From NCBI GenBank assembly GCA_014526335.1, contig JACTAT010000319.1:1-64000 (forward strand): 64,000 nt of DNA, given 5' to 3'. The stretch is from Chrysaora quinquecirrha. Its lineage: Eukaryota > Cnidaria > Scyphozoa > Semaeostomeae > Pelagiidae. The notes under the pieces were generated by a model. The model was not told the origin of the DNA. It saw nothing but the letters and a program-made list of their open reading frames with translations, and ran no database searches. Below are positions 27,601 through 34,786 of the stretch, piece by piece; position 1 is the stretch's first letter; each line of letters opens with the position of its first letter. A program made the translations under genes and the position numbers.

Positions 27601-30600
27601 CTATGTATACTGCAGTATGGCCAAAGACGTTTCTGCTTCTTGCAATTTTAACTTCCTTATTTAACTTCCAGTGGTCATCTTCAGAGAAATCGCCCCTGAA
27701 AGGTGTGGTCAAATGAAAATATAGAAGTTAACAGTCAAATTCTATTTGCGTTGCTTTCTCAAATTATGAAGCTTCTGGTGATCTTATTTTTCATTAAACT
27801 ACAAATTTTCCTCAAGGTTCACCAGTATGTCCAAATCAGTCAAAGGACTGAACTGTTCTGTGAGAGGCGCCGCGAAGGTGGGAAGAAGAGCAACTTGCCC
27901 CAGGATATCGGAGCCGAAGGGTTTCTTTTTCTTGAGTACCAAAGAAGGCTTAATCTTAATAAATATGTATTTGAAAGAATGCTTCGGAGCAATATGTTGC
28001 AAAGAATCACCAAAATCTTGAAATCGAAATCTTGATTATCAAAGTAAATATTGATTAAGCTGCTCTGTCGTTCTTGTCTAAACTGCTCTCTCGCACTGTA
28101 TAATGTTTTTGGTCGCCGTTATTTGTCTTAAAATTCACCAAAATCTATTCTGAACAGCGTTTTTCGCCAATCTAAAGTTTGAAGTCCAAAAGTCATGCAA
28201 CTGAGCGCAAAATGTCGTCATTGCTTATTAAGGTGATTCTTTTTCCAGATACTTGCAAATGCCCTGATAATATCTTTTTCAACTGGTACGAAAACAGTCC
28301 ATACCTCACCAAAGACCAAGATGGGAACATTGGGGGAATATTCAAAGAACTTATTGATGAAATGGTTACAAAGTCTTGCGGAACTTGTAACAATAAAGGA
28401 CCTGTATTGAACTGGCAAATTAGCCTTACTGGTGATAACCCGCAGAAACGAAGTGAAATCGATGTCAAGAAAGCCATTGGTCAAGACTATCACATAAGCT
28501 GTCCTGTGTTTGGCAGATCTGAGATAACTAGATACGCTCAGAGTCACGTGTTTATTTCACTAGTAAATTCCCCAGGAAGTGCAATGCTAGTAAGAAATGA
28601 AGTTGACTATCTGGCGAAAACATTGAATACTTTGAAGTCGATGTTGAGTGTCTGGCCTATGTTGGTTATCATTGTACTGTTCAGTTTTATATTTGGGATT
28701 CTCCTATGGTCTGCGGTACGTTTTCAATTTTCTGCTCAATCATTTGAGCTTCAATGCACTTTAACTTATTATTCCTTTATTAAGCTAGCGGTTTATAGAC
28801 TTACTACATTTCCTATCACTCTTTGCAAGCAAGAGCCTTCTTTCAACAACAACAACCTTTTTCACAACTGCAAAAATTTGGATGTTGTTAGATTGCCCGT
28901 CGATTCAATTCAGCTAAGAAAAACACGGAATTTTACTAGTCTGCGAGCAAGTTGGGCGAATGTACACAGGCCCAATTGCAAATATTCAAAATTTCAGCCC
29001 AAAGGTTGGGGTTTGGTGAAGAAAAACCTGTTTTTCCCGCCACAAGAACACGAAGTGTTCTCCCCCACCAAACCACCAACCGATGGCCAAATTGACAGAA
29101 CACAGTCCAGCAAATACACTGAAAAAGCAATTAATTCAAAAAGTAAATTTGCAAGGAGCATAAAACATGAAAAGGCAATAGGTTGCTGCAACAAGCAGCA
29201 CACAACACACACAAGGCTCTATAATAGAGCATAAAAATTAACACTCGATTTCAAAGAATCGTTTTGCACAAAAGCACAGCTCCGAAAGCTGGAGCACACA
29301 ACATTTCACACAGCTCAAAGCTAATTGAGCATAACAATAATTCCCAAAGCTGGGAACAGCAGCATGTATTTCATGTTTAACATATTGAATCTGCAAGAAA
29401 AAATTGAAACACAGGTGAAGACCTCGAGCAGTTCATTACTGATTACCATACCACACGTGCAGCAACGCACATCAGCAGGAATTTAGGCCTACAAGACCTA
29501 CACAAATTATTCTACTGCAAGCTCTGAAGGACATGACCAAACCAACAATGATAAGAAATGAGTAAAAAACACTTAGCTGAATCACTCGACGATGTCTTCT
29601 TCACTTTCTTCGCTCATTCACTTCGCAAATTTTGCAAATATGAATGAGAAAGTTCCCAACAATTTTCAGCCCTTTATACACATGACAGCCTCGAAACGGC
29701 ACAGAGACCCTGGTAAGAGGCCCAACAGGGAGACCAGAACGCTCACTCCCGCTTTAACTCAAATTAGAAATGCTTTCTAATTTTCATTAAAACGTAGCCA
29801 TAACATCGAAAATTTCGCCGAACTTCTTTGTGTATGTTGGGGCATAGGTGGCTAAACGAAGGCAACTTTTCAACCAACATTCCTAGCCTAGGACGACTTT
29901 CGGAAGTTTGTCATTTGGATCCGATTCGAAGCATTTTCTATTCCGAAAAATCAAAAGTTGTTCGGCTTGCTTCTTTAAAATGAAGAATGCTGTTTTGCTT
30001 CGTTTTTCCGTGCCAAAGGCCATTGACTTACCTTATAGAAGGTACTGTGGCCAGGGTTCGAGCCCAGCCACGGTAGCGTCACAGCCAGGGTCGAGGTCTC
30101 GATTAGTTAACCTACTACTGAGATCCTAGCGACGGGCGCTAAAACACCATATCACCTTCACCTTCATCACCTAATACGCATACCTGGGCCAACGTTTGTT
30201 CGGGCCAAACGAAGCCAACATTCTGTAATGTTGGGTGAATTTTTTACCCTGATCAAACTTCAGCCAACATCACCCAACATGATGTTGGCTCATCCAACAA
30301 GGCGATCAAACGCTGCCAAAATTTCGCCCAATATGAATGTTGGTTGGCAAATGTTGGGTGAAGTTACGGCCTTACGATATGTTTTCGCTTGTTTTATAGG
30401 AACAATTTACAAATGAAGAGTTCGCTCGTGGTAGCTTTTTTCAAGGCTCTTGCACTGGTTTTTGGTGGGCCTATATATCAATGACAACAGTAGGGTGAGT
30501 AGATGACACGTCTTACAGATATCATCTGATGCGGCCAGACCAGGCTCGAATCTGCGAATATTGGCTTTCAACGCCAATGCTTGGAGATATCTAGACTTGT

Positions 30601-33600
30601 TACCTTCTTCCCACTCTTTCAACAACTAACAACTCTAACAACTACAACAAGATGCAGCTGTTTCCTCAGCTGTTTCCACATAATTGCTGTACCCTCTAAG
30701 TAGTTGGAGCGGGGTGGTGTAGTGTGGAGGAGCGTAGACTACGACGAATGTAATAAGTCTAGGAGATACCTAGCCACAGGTATCTCAATCTGTGGCTAGG
30801 TATCTCTAAGCAGTAGCGATACCTGTGGTTTAAACAGTTTCTACTACATACACGCAAGGGGTTGGGGGCAGTGCAGCGGCTTATTAGGAGGGGATATTTA
30901 AGCCAATAATAGCTTTAAGGAGCAAATTTATAAAATTTACCCTACATCTAACATCTATGGGATGGTAGAGTAAAAAGGGGAATATTTTCTAATCCTCCAT
31001 TCTTAAAAATGGATGTAACTTCTTTTCGTTAATACCCTCAGATCTGTACTACGTTGGTAATTTCAAAGCTGACGATTTTCTATTCTAGTTATGGTGATAT
31101 AACTCCTCGCACGGTACTTGGCCGTAGTATTGCCATCTGTTGGACTTTGGTTGGCCTCGTCTTGATGGGCATCATCACTGGGGCTCTGACGTCATCAATA
31201 ACTAGCAAAACAATCCCTGCTGAATTGAAGCTCTATGGCTCGACGGTATGTTCTGTTTTAAGTAACCTAACTTTTGTAAAAAATTTTATCAGAAACTTTA
31301 TTGGAAACTTTATTAGAAACTTTTTCAAGAGACTCAGTACTGGAGAAGCTAGCAGCTAAGAAACTCTCAGTTCTGTCTCATATGCGAAAACTTAATTCTG
31401 TTTATTTCTCGCCTATCCCGCAAGTTGATTGGTGTTTAAAACACAATGCCGCAGTGTTCACTTATGACTGGTGCATTTTAATCCGCATCTGGGTATAAAT
31501 TCCGCCTTAGTCAGTTGTTTCGGTCTGTTTCTGACGTTTATACTCTGAGGAGTGTCAGACGAAACAAGCTTCTAAGCATGTCCAGAGATGTTTCCGCTGT
31601 TTTGTTGCAACATTCATATCACATGAAGAACATGTTATGTTGTGTACAGTCACTGTTTTGTGAATCGAACAGTGACGTTGAGCACGGTTTAACTGAAAAT
31701 AGGGCTAATGTGACATTTATTATTTTCTAGGCTGCTGTAATCAACAAATCATACGAGTATTCATTGGCAGTACGGAGAAATAGCAAAGTCTATGCAGGTG
31801 AGAATGTAACTGTCTTATTCTATAAGCAGCTAAACTTGGATAATTGTAATCCTGGCACAAAATAGCTTGGACCCTCATAAAAGCTCGATTTCGTGGGTGT
31901 TTATTGATGAAGCAGCTTTTTCATCACAACCCCCCGTGAGCTTCAAAACTTGATTACGCTTGCAATTAATGTTGCTTACCACTCTCTCAACATTGACTTC
32001 AAATTGAGGGGGTTGCATCTGTGACAATCAAGGCTTGAGAAGTCCAAGCTTTTTGCCAAGATTGTGGTTTAAAAAGAGCTTTTTTCGAATACAGGAAAGT
32101 CGTACGGCAAGACAAATATAGAGTAACCAATATTTGATCAAGTCTCTACTGTCTCTAGACTCATAACATATGCCAAACTGCTTCCCTATTTGTTTTTGCT
32201 GTTGTCTTTCACAATCGCTCAGTGTGGGACTTATGTCCTTATAGCTCTGAAATTTGCAAGCGACGCCCAAAAATTTGCGTCCCAGTCAGTTGTCTATTGG
32301 AGTGACAAACCAAACCGGAGCACGTACTAAAGACTCTTGTATGGAGTCTACTCTGTCCCCTCTTCTTAGGTTCTACAATTTTCTCAAATTTTTTTGGTAC
32401 GGGACACAGAAAGGTACCGTGTTTTTCGTAAAGCTAATCTATTGTGATTTCCATTTTGTAGGCTCAAAAATAGTGAATGCTAATGATGTGCTTTTGGTTT
32501 TGAAAAATAAGCAAGTAAACATTGCACTTTTGGATGCCTTTGTCGTTGCTTCCCAACGATCCAAAATCACTGATATGCATTTGAAAGTGAAGAAGTTGAT
32601 AGAAGGAAATTCTGGTTATGGAGTGGTTCTCTCAAATGAATTAACTTTACTTGAAGATGACTTTAGAAGTTTCGTTATAACAAAGCAACAAATCATCTCA
32701 AACATCGTCAAAAACATGACTGATCAAATTCAGGTTTGTTTGTTTTTGTTTCATTACTCGTTTGTGTTTCGTTTCTTTATCATTCGCTTGTTTATTTGTT
32801 GTTTCTTGTTTATTTATTTGTTTGTTTCTTGTTTTTTTGCTTTTCCTTCGTTCATTCGTCTGTTTCTTTGTCTCTCCCTTTGTTCATTTGTCCCTACTTA
32901 TTAGGCTGTTCTTTCGTTTGTTCATTTGTTTGTTTGTTGATTTGTTCATTCTTTATTGTTTGTTTCTTTGTTTGCTCATTTTTTGCTCGTTTGTTGCTGT
33001 TTGTTCATTTCCCTTTTTTTCCTCATTTATCTATTTGTTCATTTGTTTGTTTATTTGTTAATTTGTTTGTTTGTTTGTTGTTTGTTCATTTTTGTTTGAT
33101 TGTTCATTTGTCTTTTGTCCTTTTGTTCATTTGTGTTTTGTTTGTTTCTTTGTTTACTCATGTTTTATTCGTTTGCTTGTTTGTTTTCTTTTTATCTTTG
33201 TTTATGGATATTGTTTGTTTGTTGGTTATCCAATCGTTTCTTTATTCGTTTGTTTTGTTCGTTTTTTCGTTTGTTCATTCGTTCGTTCGTTTGTTTGTTC
33301 TTTCGTTCATTCATCCGTTTGTTCTCGTTGCTTTCTTCCTTTGCTATTAACCAAAACAGTGCATATTGTAAGAATTCCACTGCACTTCTAATCGTAAGCA
33401 TTGAGAATTTCAGTTATTCACGAATTTCGTCTATATAATGTCTTATTTGTCTTTCATATTTTAGGTTTCTACTGAGAAGACGCCGGACGTGATGCTCTTT
33501 GATCCATCAACGCCTGCTTTTTGGTTGATTCTCAAAGCAGAACTGATACTTCTTGGCATATTGATTGTTTTAGGATCATTGCATACATTGTATACGTATC

Positions 33601-34786
33601 TTAGAGGAAGAGGAAACAAAATAACTTCTGATTCACATGAAGGTGCGCCTATTGTTTGCTCTTTCATATAACGCCAAGTTCACTGGGTTCTTTTCATGTT
33701 ATATGCATTATACTGCAAAAACAGCCTGGGCATGTTTGTTTGGTTCATTAAGGCTCTAGACCTTCTATAATAATTTTGTTGTTTTCTCAACCCAGCACGT
33801 AAATACTGAGCTCTGAGCCTCTACAATTAAATGAATACGAACACGGAGAAACCAGTCTCCATAGACTGTAGATGTATAAGCTGACTTCAAGTCACTGAAT
33901 TAGGAGCCAGAAGCTTAGACTTATTACATTCCTCCCACTCTTTCGGAAACAGCTACAACAACTACAACAACATAATTGAAAACAACATCTTGAAAACAAA
34001 TGCTGCTGCTCTGCTTGCAGCCAATAAATAATTATCCATAATGCAATCTCGAAGATTTGCTTGTTGTTAGTGTATATTAGTATCCTTATTATTGTAAAAC
34101 TAAGAAAAACCAAGGTTTAATAATGATGATGATGATGATGAATCGCTGTTTGCTCAGAGCAGTTGGAGCGGGGTGGTGGAAGTGTGGAGGAGCGTAAACT
34201 ACGACGAATGTAATAAGTCTACCTGAAGCTTACCCTACCACCATTTCTAAAATTCTCATTCTAACAGCGTCTTTTACTGGGCTTTGCTGGATAATCTCGT
34301 AAGTACCCTGCTGGTACTAGAGTTCGACCCTTCTTTGAGCTATGCACCTTTGGGCTTTGTCCCTTATGCGTGATTTCCATTTCAACGTTTTCAGAGAAAA
34401 CATTTAGCGGAGAGAGTTTTCCACCGTTTGATGACTCAACTGGTTGGTATCTTTAATATGATGATATCTGAAACGTCTTTTTTATTTTTAAAGATCGAAT
34501 GGTTTCATTCGTGGACTCTTTCGAAGAAAATTTGGAACAATTTGAACAAAAAGTCACTAAGCGAGCTCAAGACTTCAAAACACATCATGAAAATGAAATT
34601 CAAGAACTGTTACGCTTGAAAAGAAATTTACGACGTTACGAGAGACGAATGAGTAGACGCGGAGAGCTACTTGATGTATCGCGAAGGACTTCTTACAGCA
34701 ATGAAGCACTTATTCTCAATTCAAAACGAAGAAGCAAAAAATACCAGCCAACTGAAGGGGGCTGGAATAATGACACAGACTGTTAA
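228..34786 (+). CDS. Giant FN3/TSP1 ectodomain fused to a K+-signature ionotropic-glutamate-receptor-like channel (5' partial)
   Basis: Predicted single-chain membrane receptor-channel. I assembled 33 exons by splice sites and phase: 228-432, 1860-2216, 2321-2371, 3290-3420, 3669-3727, 4818-5020, 6031-6327, 6949-7284, 8340-8675, 9776-10582, 11251-11568, 12257-12715, 13520-13873, 14699-15019, 15533-15703, 16323-16613, 17287-17439, 18184-18357, 22282-22452, 22960-23018, 23377-23399, 23517-23659, 24369-24671, 25885-26178, 26857-27165, 28249-28715, 30400-30494, 31089-31245, 31731-31797, 32462-32733, 33465-33642, 34395-34442, 34494-34786. They give 7,902 nt, exactly 2,634 codons with one stop. Start codon and signal peptide lie left of the window. 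Order: SEA-like region, FN3 x9, TSP1, Cys-rich, TSP1 x3, polybasic site, FN3 x3, S1-M1-P-M3-S2-M4, coiled-coil tail. Topology matches animal iGluRs, but the pore has a potassium filter, as in bacterial GluR0 and the rotifer AvGluR1. Exons 20-21 are the least certain. Introns not listed separately hold nothing I recognise. Confidence 0.85.
526..1170. repeat. Cluster of tRNA-derived SINE copies in both orientations
   Basis: Plus copy about 526-645, minus copy about 853-1025, plus 3' part about 1027-1170, with a relic at 775-850. Shared words: GGTTCGAGGCC or GGTTCGATCC (Pol III B-box like), CACGGTAGC, AGGTCTAGCGACTG.CGCTAAA and a TTCACCATCACC end. The family recurs at 15085-15275, 25238-25695, 30040-30172 and 50190-50366. 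Confidence 0.65.
1422..1775. repeat. MITE-like block with CCCTGGGGG...CCCCCTGGG ends
   Basis: Begins CCCTGGGGGTGGGGTACATG and ends CACCCCTCCCCCTGGG, with internal GCCGCCCAGATTT and GGGCGGCACATA facing each other. It looks like a relative of the family at 35740-36150 and 59408-59810. Confidence 0.45.
3290..5020 (+). CDS. Exons 4-6: SEA-like module and Cys-containing segment
   Basis: Exons 3290-3420, 3669-3727 and 4818-5020 (residues 205-335). The first two read FEITIMFRVRD, then LVYTQVRQELDQIF and NHYVKSTFGEI, the pattern of the first two thirds of a SEA domain (strand, helix, 'Y.....V...L..IF'). The usual final SEA strands (GSVVV) are not evident; exon 6 instead gives a segment with four Cys (TWCTK, SICNT, TYCNN, HICSF). 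SEA domains are common in large membrane-anchored glycoproteins and often self-cleave, but I see no GSVVV cleavage loop. The domain call is moderate; the exon calls follow from phase. Confidence 0.6.
5320..5845 (+). repeat. (TTAG)n tetranucleotide array in intron 6
   Basis: About 520 bp of GTTAGTTAG units with minor TTTG interruptions, upstream of FN3 exon 7. Its complement lies in the next intron. Confidence 0.95.
6031..9999 (+). CDS. Exons 7-9 and first half of exon 10: FN3 modules 1-4
   Basis: Exons 6031-6327, 6949-7284 and 8340-8675 each encode one roughly 100-residue FN3-type beta sandwich, and exon 9776-10582 begins a fourth (its internal border is approximate). All exons are phase 1-1. 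Typical features are the entry Pro motif after the splice site, a first-sheet Trp (VTWKAL in the third), L.YSEY or Y.FEI in strand F, and an A.N..G.GP-like F-G loop (ARNSAGVGPVSR in the second). Several N-X-S/T sequons fit an extracellular location. Exon 7 lies between two large complementary tetranucleotide arrays. Confidence 0.8.
6395..6775 (+). repeat. (CTAA)n tetranucleotide array in intron 7
   Basis: About 380 bp of CTAACTAACT units, the reverse complement of the array in intron 6, downstream of FN3 exon 7. Confidence 0.95.
7905..8140. repeat. Palindromic MITE in intron 8
   Basis: GACAATAGAGGCTTCCGCAA near 7908 faces TTGCGGAAGCGTCTATTGTC near 8135, and CTGGGAATAATTTCCTTAG near 7990 faces CTAAGGAAATTATTCCCAG near 8045. 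About 230 bp, no coding capacity. Confidence 0.75.
9151..9620. repeat. MITE with AGACCTTTTCAAAGA terminal inverted repeats
   Basis: Starts TAGACCTTTTCAAAGAAGCC, TGGGTCGGGCG, and ends CGCCCGACCCAGGCCTCTTT, GAAAAGG; ends are inverted over about 45 bp. A second copy is at 40329-40804. A tRNA-like stretch with B box GGTTCGAATCCC (9132-9143) abuts its left end. Confidence 0.8.
9776..10582 (+). CDS. Exon 10: two FN3 modules in one 807-nt exon
   Basis: The longest exon of the gene (residues 659-927). The first half ends in LTYWTEYELEVSGCTCKGC, an FN3 strand F with extra Cys, and the second half contains LQLFWSQPP and PNLKKYSEYCCVVAAAT followed by SKGFGPVSS, a complete FN3 end. Every other FN3 here has its own exon, so this one either lost an intron or kept an older two-module exon. 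The first module is enlarged by an S/T/N-rich insert with several sequons. Confidence 0.85.
11251..15019 (+). CDS. Exons 11-14: FN3 modules 6-9
   Basis: Exons 11251-11568, 12257-12715, 13520-13873 and 14699-15019, all phase 1-1, one FN3 each (residues 928-1411). Visible hallmarks include ISWNDI and LKWKDI (strand B Trp), LKPFHWYKFETVAAT, LRPYTTYTASLVACT and LDLYTEYNISIAGFT (strand F), and G.G loops. The second is about 45 residues longer than usual because of an insert before its last strands. Acceptors are CTTTATAG, TTCTAG, TTTCAG and ACCTAG; donors are GTAAG or GTGAG. Intron 12 holds a GGAAGTGAAGTAA-type minisatellite. Confidence 0.85.
12776..13460 (+). repeat. GGAAGTGAAGTTA-type minisatellite in intron 12
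   Basis: About 680 bp of degenerate 12-15 bp units built on GGAAGTGA(A/T)GT(T/A)AA. Confidence 0.9.
13898..14362. repeat. MITE, CAAACATTG family, intron 13
   Basis: Left end CTTGGCGAAACGATCAAACA and right end TGTTTGATCGTTTGGCCAGG are inverted; the interior repeats GGCCACGTCACAAAACATTGC words in both orientations. Confidence 0.75.
15085..16034. repeat. SINE (minus) and CAAACATTG-family MITE flanking TSP1 exon 15
   Basis: About 15085-15275 is a minus-strand tRNA-derived SINE (ends in TATCACAGCACC). About 15806-16034 is a MITE copy ending TTGGTGCTTTGGCTAGGGCC. The exon lies between them. Confidence 0.6.
15533..15703 (+). CDS. Exon 15: TSP1 module 1
   Basis: A phase 1-1 exon encoding one thrombospondin type 1 repeat: GGWSEWSKW with the stacked Trp ladder, then C-x3-C-GGGTQ, a basic RKRSC strand and six Cys in total, ending in KRC. 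WSxW is the usual C-mannosylation context. It directly follows the nine-FN3 array. Confidence 0.92.
16323..16613 (+). CDS. Exon 16: Cys-rich module between TSP1 repeats
   Basis: A phase 1-1 exon (residues 1469-1565) with a regular Cys pattern: DDCQIACTRLGFVC, then LDCK, DYHPSY, GLCAGF, IACNA and a final QRLCNC. A 'C-x3-C ... PSY ... C ... C ... RLC.C' layout recurs in extracellular Cys-rich modules of several lineages, but I cannot name the family with certainty. It is inserted between TSP1 repeats 1 and 2. Confidence 0.75.
17287..22452 (+). CDS. Exons 17-19: TSP1 modules 2-4
   Basis: Exons 17287-17439, 18184-18357 and 22282-22452, all phase 1-1, each encode a TSP1 repeat: FTEWAPWSLC with CGGGVRRSKREC; GAWGQWSSYTPC with CGSGYRHRYRKC; GGWSNWEGNRIC with CGGGLSIQRRYC. 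All have six Cys. TSP1 arrays usually bind glycans, matrix or guidance partners. Intron 18 (18358-22281) is the longest in the gene because it contains a 3.5-kb foldback element. Confidence 0.9.
18390..21945. mobile_element. 3.5-kb foldback (long inverted repeat) element in intron 18
   Basis: Outer ends resemble the CAAACATTG MITE (left GGCTAAGCAACCAAACATTG, right CAATGTTTGATCGTTTTCCA). Inside, about 18590-19460 is largely the reverse complement of about 20850-21790: AAAATGGCCCCGAAAGC / GCTTTCGGGGCCATTTT, and GAATGCTCGTAATTTCAATT / AATTGAAATTACGAGCATTC. The right arm has extra tandem units of about 145 bp (GGGGTCAAGTACCCCAGTCT). No transposase frame is seen, so it looks non-autonomous. Confidence 0.8.
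19560..20070 (+). repeat. GGCATAGGCACAGGTGTAGGCGAA minisatellite in the foldback loop
   Basis: About 510 bp of 6-bp-based units (GGCATA, GGCACA, GGTGTA, GGCGAA) in the spacer between the inverted arms. The open minus-strand reading frame through it (Pro/Thr/Met/Ser-rich) is a by-product of the 6-bp period. Confidence 0.9.
22960..23659 (+). CDS. Exons 20-22: Cys cluster, polybasic cleavage site, beta-rich linker
   Basis: Exon 22960-23018 encodes a Cys-dense peptide (VESCVQRCFIFDCCVCQ) and ends in phase 0. The best-fitting next exon is 23377-23399, which reads RRRRAVE after a CGC codon, giving about five consecutive Arg. Exon 23517-23659 continues QTYVVANVDVFYSAV. A stronger-looking acceptor at 23348 gives the same frame over the Arg run but does not match the incoming phase, so this border is tentative. 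A run of Arg before Ala-Val is a typical furin/PC site and would split the protein into an FN3/TSP1 half and an FN3/channel half. Confidence 0.5.
23826..24080 (-). repeat. SINE copy, 5' truncated, intron 22
   Basis: Closely matches 52985-53282 through CTACTCAGTCGACTTTACAC and ATAACTACCGATCAGG but lacks the tRNA-like head. Confidence 0.75.
24369..27165 (+). CDS. Exons 23-25: juxta-channel FN3 modules 10-12
   Basis: Exons 24369-24671, 25885-26178 and 26857-27165, phase 1-1, are the most canonical FN3 modules of the gene: ITWKAP, VQWDPI and VRWNAI for strand B; LDPVTKYRIRM, LKPYSLYIVQVYGYT and LQSYTTYSVSVLGYT for strand F; and GNGPAS, GDGPPS and GDGPLS for the F-G loop. They sit between the polybasic site and the ligand-binding S1 half, where animal iGluRs have the linker from their amino-terminal domain. 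Confidence 0.92.
25211..25862. mobile_element. MITE containing three tandem SINE monomers, intron 23
   Basis: A CAAACATTG-family MITE (left GGCCTTGGCCAAACAATCAA, right end near TTTGATGTTTTCCCATGCTC) holds three head-to-tail SINE monomers starting near 25241, 25383 and 25527 (spacing 142 and 144 bp). Each has GGTGCTGTGGCGTCGCGGCC and the B-box-like GTCGGGGTTCGAGCCCC. The element ends about 22 bp before the acceptor of FN3 exon 24. Confidence 0.75.
28249..28715 (+). CDS. Exon 26: S1 half of ligand-binding domain and M1 helix
   Basis: This exon enters in phase 1 and leaves in phase 0. It begins DTCKCPDNIFFNWYEN, followed by GNIGGIFKELIDEM, equivalent to the 'G...DLL..la' helix of the iGluR/periplasmic-binding fold. 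YHISCPVFGRSEITRY aligns with the iGluR stretch that holds the carboxylate-binding Arg (the Arg of FGRSE). After SPGSAMLVRN comes M1: VWPMLVIIVLFSFIFGILLW. The open frame runs on to 29234, but that is intron; the GCG|GTACGT donor joins in phase to the pore exon. Confidence 0.88.
30040..30395. repeat. SINE followed by CCAACATT MITE, intron 26
   Basis: About 30040-30172 is a plus SINE (CAGGGTTCGAGCCCAGCCAC to TTCACCTTCATCACC). About 30185-30390 is a palindrome-rich block of GCCAACATT / AATGTTGGG words ending a few bases before the K+ pore exon. Confidence 0.6.
30400..31245 (+). CDS. Exons 27-28: K+ pore loop (TTVGYGD) and M3 helix
   Basis: Exon 30400-30494 reads FFQGSCTGFWWAYISMTTVG and exon 31089-31245 continues YGDITPRTVLGR, then hydrophobic ICWTLVGLVLMGIITGALTS. 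Together they make FWWA-x4-MTTVGYGD, the potassium-channel pore helix and selectivity filter, followed by the inner helix. The donor splits the first Gly codon of the filter in phase 2. Animal cation-selective iGluRs have an inverted P loop without this signature; GluR0 and AvGluR1 do have it. M3 lacks the SYTANLAAF motif of animal iGluRs and has GALTSSIT in its place. Confidence 0.93.
31731..33642 (+). CDS. Exons 29-31: S2 half of ligand-binding domain and M4 helix
   Basis: Exons 31731-31797, 32462-32733 and 33465-33642 encode S2: AAVINKSYEYSLAV, VLLVLKNKQVNIALLDAF and EGNSGYGVVLSNE. The Asp of ALLDAF occupies the place of the acidic residue that binds the ligand amino group in iGluRs (Glu705 in GluA2); SGYGVV matches KGYGIA. 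The last exon gives M4, FWLILKAELILLGILIVLGS, then a basic YLRGRG stop-transfer. Having M4 after S2 makes the topology that of eukaryotic iGluRs and not that of two-helix bacterial GluR0. Confidence 0.88.
32734..33345 (+). repeat. TTTGTTCATTTG-type low-complexity array, intron 30
   Basis: About 600 bp of TTTGTTTGTTCATT-like units. Long Phe/Cys/Leu/Val-rich open frames here are artefacts of the composition. Confidence 0.9.
34395..34786 (+). CDS. Exons 32-33: cytoplasmic tail with coiled coil
   Basis: Exon 34395-34442 (EKTFSGESFPPFDDST) is phase 1-1; exon 34494-34786 holds the stop. The last exon encodes VDSFEENLEQFEQKV, a heptad-like acidic then basic helix, the Arg-rich RNLRRYERRMSRRGELL and a C-terminal NDTDC. 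A coiled coil could assist tetramer assembly; RXR-like clusters can act in ER retention, though that is only inference. This exon was duplicated downstream (47205-47485). Confidence 0.88.

Noticed and set aside
28716..29234. Long open frame continuing past M1 (Thr/Lys/Ser-rich)
   Set aside because: The GCG|GTACGT donor at 28715 splices in phase to the pore exon; the continuation has no similarity to a channel and reads as intron.
32734..33350. Overlapping Phe/Cys/Leu/Val-rich open frames resembling a membrane protein
   Set aside because: They come from a TTTGTTCATTTG array; hydrophobicity is a result of the repeat composition, and all three frames look alike.
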